Positions 40,980 through 46,412 of a stretch of 46,412 bases of DNA are shown here, one piece after another. Where the stretch lies: the NCBI RefSeq assembly GCF_005864045.1, contig NZ_VBSP01000018.1, positions 1 to 46,412 of the forward strand. Reading direction: 5' to 3'. Both the position numbers and the translations under genes were made by a program. The notes below the pieces were generated by a model that saw nothing but the letters and a program-made list of their open reading frames with translations, was not told where the DNA came from and made no database searches. This stretch comes from Ruoffia tabacinasalis (GTDB lineage Bacteria; Bacillota; Bacilli; Lactobacillales; Aerococcaceae). Numbering within the stretch: the stretch's first letter is position 1; every line of letters starts with the position of its first letter.

Positions 40980-43925
40980 TTACACATCCTTTTCTAGTCT
41001 ATTAGAAATCTTAGTTAAGATTGTAATCAAGATAATGTACATTAATCCAACGATTAACCACATTGCTCCTGATTGATAAGTACGAGCAATAATAATTCGA
41101 CCTGTTTGAGTTAATTCTACTAAACCAATTACTGATAGAATTGATGTATCTTTCAGTGTAATAACAAACTGGTTAATGAATGAAGGGATCATAATTCTGA
41201 ACGCTTGCGGTAAGATAATTCGTCTCATTGTCTTACCTTTGTTCAACCCTAAACTTCGTGCCGCTTCATTTTGTCCGACATCAACTGCATTAATACCACC
41301 ACGTACAATTTCAGCAATATAAGCCGCTGCGTTTATACTTAAGGTAGTAATCCCGGCTGCTACCGCTCCGAATGTCCAACCTGTTAATTGTGGAATACCG
41401 AAGTATACGAAGAATGATAATACGATCATCGGCGTACCACGCATCAAGTCAATATACACTTGAGCAATGAATGATAAGATAATATTACCAGACGTGCGCA
41501 TTAAACCAATGATAATACCAATAACGGCTGCAATTGCAAATGACACTAATGTAATCCATAAAGTTGTCCATAATCCGTTAAGTAAAGCACGGCCATTTTG
41601 TTCGATTAAACCGAAGAAACCACTTGAAGAAGATTCTTCTTCTAATTCTTCCTCACCTAAGTAGTTCGATATTATTGTATCATACTCACCAGAGGCTTGA
41701 ATATTACTTAGTCCTTGATTGAATAAACCAACTAATTCTGGGTTCTGACCTTCAGAAACTGCGAATCCATAATCAGTTACTTCCATTTGTTCACCAATAA
41801 AGCGTAATGGAATACCCCCTGTTTGAGCCGCATAAGCCATTACTGGGTAGTCTTCAATAACTGCAACAGAGTTTCCTGCTTGTAAATCTTCATACATATT
41901 GACTGAATCTTCAAATGTTGAAATCGTAAAGCCGTATTCGTCAGCCACTGACTCAGCTGCTGCCATTCCTGTTGTACCAGTCTTAACAGCAACGTTTTGA
42001 CCTTCTAAATCTTCTAATGACTCAACGTCACTATCTTCTAAGACTGCGAATTGAACTCCCGCTTCATAATATGGGTTTGAGAAATCAAACGACCCTTCAC
42101 GTTCTTCCGTGATCCCCATACCAGCAATCATTCCATCAATTTGACCCGCCTCAACAGCTTGTAAAGCCGCGTTAAATCCTAATGGACGAATCTCATAATT
42201 AAAGCCTTGATCTGCAGCGATGGCTGCAAGTAAATCCATATCAATACCAACGTATTCGCCGTCATCTCCAACGAACTCGAATGGTGCAAATGTTGTATCT
42301 GTACCAATCACATAAGTACGATCCGGATCAGCCACAACTTCTTCAGCTTCTTCTGAACCCTCTTCCCCTTCGGAACTTGGGTCTGCATTCGCCATGTCTG
42401 TATCGCCTAAATGCGTATTAACAATTTCATCAAATTCACCTGACTCACGAACATTTGAGAGTCCCGCATTAAACATTTCAATTAATTCTGGATTCTCACC
42501 TGTCTGAACAGCGAATCCATAATCTGTTACTTCCATTTGTTCGCTGATAAAGCGTAATGGAATACCCCCTGTTTGAGCTGCATAAGCCATCACTGGGTAA
42601 TCTTCAATCACTGCGTCAGAATTTCCTGCTTGTAAGTCTTCATACATATTGACTGAATCTTCAAATGTTGAGATTGTGAAGCCGTATTCGTCAGCCACTG
42701 ACTCAGCTGCTGCCATACCCGTTGTACCGGTCTTAACTGCAACATTTTGACCTTCTAAGTCTTCTAATGATTCAATATCGCTGTCTTCTAAAACCGCAAA
42801 TTGAACTCCCGCTTCAAAGTATGGTTCTGAGAAGTCAAAAGATTCTTGTCGCTCTTCAGTAATCCCCATACCAGCAATCATACCATCAATTTGACCCGCC
42901 TCAACAGCTTGTAAAGCCGCATTGAAACCAAGTGGTCTGATCTCATATTCAAAACCTTGATCTGCAGCGATTGCTTCTAATAAGTCCATATCGATACCAA
43001 CGAAATCACCATTCTCATCTTGGTATTCAAATGGTGCGAACGTAGTATCTGTACCAATTATATAAGTTCGATCTGGATCAGCGACAACTGCTGCTTCTGA
43101 TTCTTGTGAACTTTCCTCTTCTTCAGAATCTGATTCTGATTCAGCTAAATCAATCTCACCTAAATGTGTATCAATAATTTCATCAAACTCACCAGATTCA
43201 CGGACACTTTCTAACCCCGCATTGAACATTTCAATTAATTCTGGATTCTCACCTGTTTGAACAGCGAAGCCATAATCGGTTATTTCCATTTGTTCGCCGA
43301 TAAAGCGTAATGGAATACCACCTGTTTGTGCTGCATAAGCCATCACTGGGTAATCCTCAATGACTGCGACAGAATTTCCTGCCTGTAAGTCTTCATACAT
43401 GTTAACTGAATCTTCAAAGGTTGAAATCGTAAAGCCGTATTCATCAGCCACTGATTCAGCTGCTGCCATACCGGTTGTACCGGTCTTAACGGCAACATTT
43501 TCTCCTTCTAAATCTTCTAACGATTCAATATCGCTATCTTCTAAAACAGCGAATTGCACTCCTGCTTCATAGTACGGATCTGAGAAGTCAAAAGATTCTT
43601 GTCGCTCTTCTGTAATTCCCATACCTGCAATCATACCATCAACTTGTCCACTCTCTACAGCCTGTAAAGCTGCATTGAATCCTAGTGGTCTTATCTCATA
43701 TTCAAAACCTTGATCTTCAGCGATTGCTTCCAATAGGTCCATATCAATCCCAACAAAGTCACCATTCTCATCTTGATACTCAAATGGGGCAAATGTTGTA
43801 TCTGTAGCAATAATGTAAGGCTCATTATCCTCTTGTGCCTGCACAACCGTATTCATTACCGGTGCACCGACAAGTACGGTTAACATTACAACTAAACTCA
43901 TAGATAACCATCTAAAAAACTTCAT
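40980..43925 (-). CDS. glnP: GlnP-type transporter with three tandem substrate-binding domains fused to the permease
   Basis: The 981-aa protein has a signal peptide (1-30, VQAQ), three SBP_bac_3 domains (about 33-258, 285-510 and 533-758) and a six-segment permease domain (about 770-981) with the EAA loop AVDVGQNEAARSLGLNKGKT. The three domains are nearly identical: all contain FAPFE, KTGTTGMAAAESVADEYG and MIAGMGITEER, and are joined by Ser/Glu-rich acidic linkers. L. lactis GlnP has two diverged domains; three near-identical ones are unusual. A homodimer would carry six binding sites. Domain 2 has NSDAVIED where domains 1 and 3 have NSVAVIED. The likely substrates are glutamine, glutamate or asparagine. 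Confidence 0.95.
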   Translation of the reverse strand: MKFFRWLSMSLVVMLTVLVGAPVMNTVVQAQEDNEPYIIATDTTFAPFEYQDENGDFVGIDMDLLEAIAEDQGFEYEIRPLGFNAALQAVESGQVDGMIAGMGITEERQESFDFSDPYYEAGVQFAVLEDSDIESLEDLEGENVAVKTGTTGMAAAESVADEYGFTISTFEDSVNMYEDLQAGNSVAVIEDYPVMAYAAQTGGIPLRFIGEQMEITDYGFAVQTGENPELIEMFNAGLESVRESGEFDEIIDTHLGEIDLAESESDSEEEESSQESEAAVVADPDRTYIIGTDTTFAPFEYQDENGDFVGIDMDLLEAIAADQGFEYEIRPLGFNAALQAVEAGQIDGMIAGMGITEERQESFDFSEPYFEAGVQFAVLEDSDIESLEDLEGQNVAVKTGTTGMAAAESVADEYGFTISTFEDSVNMYEDLQAGNSDAVIEDYPVMAYAAQTGGIPLRFISEQMEVTDYGFAVQTGENPELIEMFNAGLSNVRESGEFDEIVNTHLGDTDMANADPSSEGEEGSEEAEEVVADPDRTYVIGTDTTFAPFEFVGDDGEYVGIDMDLLAAIAADQGFNYEIRPLGFNAALQAVEAGQIDGMIAGMGITEEREGSFDFSNPYYEAGVQFAVLEDSDVESLEDLEGQNVAVKTGTTGMAAAESVADEYGFTISTFEDSVNMYEDLQAGNSVAVIEDYPVMAYAAQTGGIPLRFIGEQMEVTDYGFAVSEGQNPELVGLFNQGLSNIQASGEYDTIISNYLGEEELEEESSSSGFFGLIEQNGRALLNGLWTTLWITLVSFAIAAVIGIIIGLMRTSGNIILSFIAQVYIDLMRGTPMIVLSFFVYFGIPQLTGWTFGAVAAGITTLSINAAAYIAEIVRGGINAVDVGQNEAARSLGLNKGKTMRRIILPQAFRIMIPSFINQFVITLKDTSILSVIGLVELTQTGRIIIARTYQSGAMWLIVGLMYIILITILTKISNRLEKDV

Positions 43926-43994
43926 GTTTCACTCCAACTTTCCTTGAATTTTAATAATTGTAGAAACTTTTCTCATATTATTCTAACAATACTT

Positions 43995-44024
43995 ATTATA
44001 CGCGAAAACACCCCTCTTTCGCAA
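43995..44024 (-). promoter_or_regulatory. Promoter of the glnPQ operon
   Basis: On the minus strand TTGCGA (44019-44024) and TATAAT (43995-44000) are separated by 18 bases, with a 70-base leader before the glnP ATG. An AAGGAAAG-type RBS precedes the start. Confidence 0.7.
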
Positions 44025-44135
44025 CTTATATATATCATTATATGTGAATGAATCTAACATAAATCGATAGAATAACACTATAATCCTTACAAATAAGTAA
44101 TTATTGCTATCTATTATGTAAAATTTTAACAAAAA

Positions 44136-44159
44136 AGCCGACTCCAGTTGGAATCGACT
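44136..44159 (-). terminator. Terminator of the ClC gene
   Basis: AGTCGATTCC and GGAGTCGGCT on the minus strand, with a 4-base loop, are followed by TTTTTTG. Confidence 0.85.
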
Positions 44160-44178
44160 TTCATTAAATGTGTATTAT

Positions 44179-45717
44179 CTAATCTTCATGTGTAAAGTAA
44201 TTATGAACTAGCTCTGTGTCTAATACATTATGTAAAACCATCACCGTATCTAACGTTTTAATCGACTCATCTGCTTTAGGAAGCAAGTTTAATCCTTCTC
44301 GATTAATTTCAACAATCAGTAAATTTGTCGGCAAATTCAAATCAGAGATTAACGTATTCTTTAGTGGACTTTCTGGTCCAATTGTAAACGTCGACACGAT
44401 TAATTCACTTTCTTCCACTTTTTGAGGGGTTAATCGCTGAATCAGGTTGTTATATAAAGTTTCGTAAATAGGCTCTGTACGAGTGATTTCTCCTACAATG
44501 AAGGCGATAATTGAAGCGAAGGATAACATGATTAAGTGAGTAAATGACCCTGTCATCTCCATTACGAGTACAATTGACATAATAGGCGCTCGAACAACTG
44601 CGGTCATCACCGCCGACATACCTAAGATGATAAAATTCACCATATAAACTGGCTCTAGCCCACTAATGTGGTAAACAAGTAATCCAGAGATTGCCCCTAA
44701 AACTAGGACTGGCAAGAAAATACCTCCTTGAACTCCACTATTATAGGATATACTGGTAAAGACTAACTTACCTATCAACCAAAAGACTAACATCCCCACA
44801 CTAATCGGTGCAGCAACCATATGCTCCACTAAATGATGCCCTCCACCTAATAACTCAGGTGAAAATAATCCAACAACGACCGTCAACATAAAAATCAATG
44901 GTACTAAATAGATTGGTTTTAACCTTGTCCAAGCAAAGAAACGTCGTGTCCATTCCATAAAGTGATTAAATAAAATCCCCACTAAACCTGCAATTAAACC
45001 AACAAGGACTACCCAACCAATATCGTTCATATCAATCGTTTGATTCACTCTAAAAGAGAAAGAATAAATCTTACCTGCAAATATAAATGAAACGAAGTTT
45101 GCTGTAATACTCGCAATAATACTTGGTAATAATAAGTAATGTGAGAAAGAACCGTACACTTCTTCTAAAGTAAATAAAGTCCCAGCAATCGGTGCATTAA
45201 ATGCAGCCGACAAACCAGCACTCGCTCCAGCCGTAATTAAATAATTGGAAGTTAATTTATCTGTCTTGAATAACTTCCCAACAATCTTTCCGGTCACTCC
45301 ACCTAACTGAATTGACGGACCTTCACGCCCTAAACTTAACCCAATAAAGTTAGCCAAAGAACCACCAAGAAACTTACTAATTAAGGTCGGTCCCGGATTC
45401 ATTGACAATCTGCCTAGTAACTCTCCTCGGATTTGAGGTATTCCAGATCCTCCAGATAACGGTGCCCACTTTAATAACTGAACGACTATCACACCGAATA
45501 CAAACGCTTCGAGAAACATCCATAAATAATTAATCGAAAATGGCATGTTATATATCGAATCACGAATCGTATCCAATTCAGCTAATACAAAGCGATAAGC
45601 CACCGCAAGCATTCCGCTAAATAAACCCGTTACTAAACCCAAGAAAATTAATTTAAATTTATTTGTTCCGGCTAAGTTACTTTCCCTTACCGGAATCTGC
45701 TTATATTCCTTCACCAT
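44179..45717 (-). CDS. ClC family proton/chloride antiporter with C-terminal TrkA-C (RCK) domain
   Basis: The 512-aa membrane protein has the anion-pathway motifs GSGIP (90-94), GREGPS (130-135, with the gating glutamate E132) and GGIFLPVLVLGA. The intracellular proton glutamate lies in LFTLEEVYG (E185/E186). Both glutamates suggest an H+/Cl- exchanger rather than a channel, and the GREGP/GSGIP pattern argues against the fluoride-specific branch. The last 85 or so residues (TFTIGPESPLKNTLISDLNL onward) form a TrkA-C/RCK-C regulatory domain, common in Gram-positive ClC proteins. It has its own terminator and appears monocistronic. Confidence 0.93.
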   Translation of the reverse strand: MVKEYKQIPVRESNLAGTNKFKLIFLGLVTGLFSGMLAVAYRFVLAELDTIRDSIYNMPFSINYLWMFLEAFVFGVIVVQLLKWAPLSGGSGIPQIRGELLGRLSMNPGPTLISKFLGGSLANFIGLSLGREGPSIQLGGVTGKIVGKLFKTDKLTSNYLITAGASAGLSAAFNAPIAGTLFTLEEVYGSFSHYLLLPSIIASITANFVSFIFAGKIYSFSFRVNQTIDMNDIGWVVLVGLIAGLVGILFNHFMEWTRRFFAWTRLKPIYLVPLIFMLTVVVGLFSPELLGGGHHLVEHMVAAPISVGMLVFWLIGKLVFTSISYNSGVQGGIFLPVLVLGAISGLLVYHISGLEPVYMVNFIILGMSAVMTAVVRAPIMSIVLVMEMTGSFTHLIMLSFASIIAFIVGEITRTEPIYETLYNNLIQRLTPQKVEESELIVSTFTIGPESPLKNTLISDLNLPTNLLIVEINREGLNLLPKADESIKTLDTVMVLHNVLDTELVHNYFTHED

Positions 45718-45887
45718 TCCACATCAATCCAGCTTTCTAAAATAATAAGTACATCCTTAATCATATCATAAATTATAAGTGCATGTATCAAAAAATGTGT
45801 GCAAAAAAGCACTTTTTAGTGGGAGCTAGATTGGATGATAATCAGAATACGCGAATTTGTCGGAAAGTGACACTTTTTTGAGTAAGA

Positions 45888-45962
45888 GCGTCACTTTGGG
45901 TTCTCATAGTGTCGCTTTTCAGGAAAAAGCATCACTTTGGGTTTTCATAGTGACGCTTTTAC
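45888..45962. repeat. Hairpin repeats, 41-bp period (family I, better conserved)
   Basis: Two units start at 45888 and 45929 with GCRTCACTTTGGGTT, each followed by TCATAGTG(T/A)CGCTTTT. They are exactly 41 bp apart. A decayed unit (GTGACACTTTTTTG) precedes at about 45867. Each unit folds weakly (GCRTCAC opposite GTGWCGC). The same family lies at 13762-13860, 32 kb away. The rest of 45718-46243 is AT-rich and holds no recognisable gene. Confidence 0.7.
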
Positions 45963-46243
45963 GCGTTTAATCATGGATAATCAGAAATATGATGATTTCA
46001 TTCGTAAACTTTGTATCATTTTGGTAAAAATATCGTAGACAAATAGGTTTAAGAAGGAAAAATAAATACACCCTACTACACATACTGATAAGAATGTCGC
46101 ATTTACTAAAAAAATTTATACTTCAGATAATATTTTGGACAAATTTCGGACATTATCGAAGAAATATAACAATCCATAATTGACGCAAAAAATCTCAACC
46201 TCAAAATTCGCACTATTATATAGAAGGAACAGAGCGCAAAAAA

Positions 46244-46412
46244 GGGGTTCTACAATAAATAGGGTTGATGACAAAAATTAAAATGTCATCAACCCTATCT
46301 TTGTGTCTTCTAAAAGACGCAGATATTCGTTATATTAAAAGTACCACCAAATAACATAAGGAGAATATCTACGCATGAACCATTTTATCCAAAAAACCTT
46401 TCAATTAAAAGA
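46244..46412 (+). mobile_element. Left end of a probable ISL3-family insertion sequence
   Basis: From GGGGTTCTAC at 46244 the sequence runs into a transposase-like start at 46375. A perfect 12-bp stem AGGGTTGATGAC (46261-46272) and GTCATCAACCCT (46285-46296) lies just inside the presumed end. ISL3 elements have G-rich ends of this kind and a single transposase in this position. The right end is outside the window, so the terminal repeat cannot be confirmed. Confidence 0.45.
46375..46412 (+). CDS. Start of a probable ISL3-family transposase (partial)
   Basis: ATG at 46375 opens MNHFIQKTFQLK before the window ends. The sequence resembles the N-terminus of ISL3-type transposases, which begin with a short basic helix before the zinc-binding region. 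An AAGGAG site lies 11 bases upstream. Only 12 residues are visible, so the family is a guess supported by the IS-like upstream structure. Confidence 0.45.
   Translation, partial: MNHFIQKTFQLK

Noticed and set aside
44179-45717. Fluoride-specific ClC transporter
   Set aside because: The GSGIP and GREGPS motifs and the internal proton glutamate match the chloride/proton exchanger branch.

Overview
The window looks like a low-GC Gram-positive chromosome, most likely from the order Lactobacillales (Aerococcaceae- or Carnobacteriaceae-like). The signs are a GlnP-type amino-acid transporter with substrate-binding domains fused to the permease, PepF, LysM and Apf-type wall proteins, strong AGGAGG ribosome-binding sites, two RlmD/RlmCD-type methyltransferases without Fe-S cysteines, and U-tract terminators. 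The species assignment is inference.

Left end (1-7.0 kb): an accessory, partly decayed region. It holds an IS3-like palindrome, a secreted 198-aa protein whose stop overlaps the start of a 57-aa membrane protein, and a broken AAA ATPase. Two nested or tandem remnants of integrative elements follow, bounded by three direct copies (about 1838, 2898 and 6984) of the 3' end of rlmD. The larger (about 4.1 kb) carries a frameshifted large serine recombinase next to the rlmD junction and a GntR-regulated ABC exporter as cargo. The smaller (about 1.1 kb) carries a ClbS/DfsB-like protein.

7.0-12.4 kb: rlmD, then an operon for a DUF1538 membrane protein (split by an apparent frameshift) with a double P-II-like protein and a small partner, then a second RNA uracil methyltransferase.

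12.6-19.4 kb: a secreted protein with two FMN_bind-like repeats; a three-gene cluster (alpha/beta hydrolase, condensation/acetyltransferase-like protein, DUF6320 zinc-ribbon membrane protein); an exact 10 x 41-bp tandem array; a four-LysM protein; a decayed beta-glucuronidase; and tRNA-Leu(GAG).

19.4-25.2 kb: tex and a metallophosphoesterase, a purine permease, an internally deleted MFS gene, and a 42-bp tandem repeat array.

25.3-32.4 kb: a likely phosphate-scavenging cluster. It comprises an MBL-fold hydrolase, a 5'-nucleotidase family phosphohydrolase and a Ugp-like ABC transporter, with three exact TTTACA-N5 direct repeats (PhoP-box-like) upstream of the transporter genes.

32.5-45.7 kb: cell-wall and housekeeping genes. 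These are an Apf/LysM muralytic protein, pepF, an Lrp-aminotransferase pair, a class A beta-lactamase-fold serine hydrolase, a protein resembling the trigger factor C-terminus, GlnQ with a 981-aa GlnP carrying three nearly identical substrate-binding domains, and a ClC antiporter. The window ends in hairpin repeats and the left end of a probable ISL3-family insertion sequence.

Three unrelated intergenic repeat families all have a 41-42-bp period, close to four turns of B-DNA. Together with the rlmD attachment-site series and the three-domain GlnP, these are the most unusual features.
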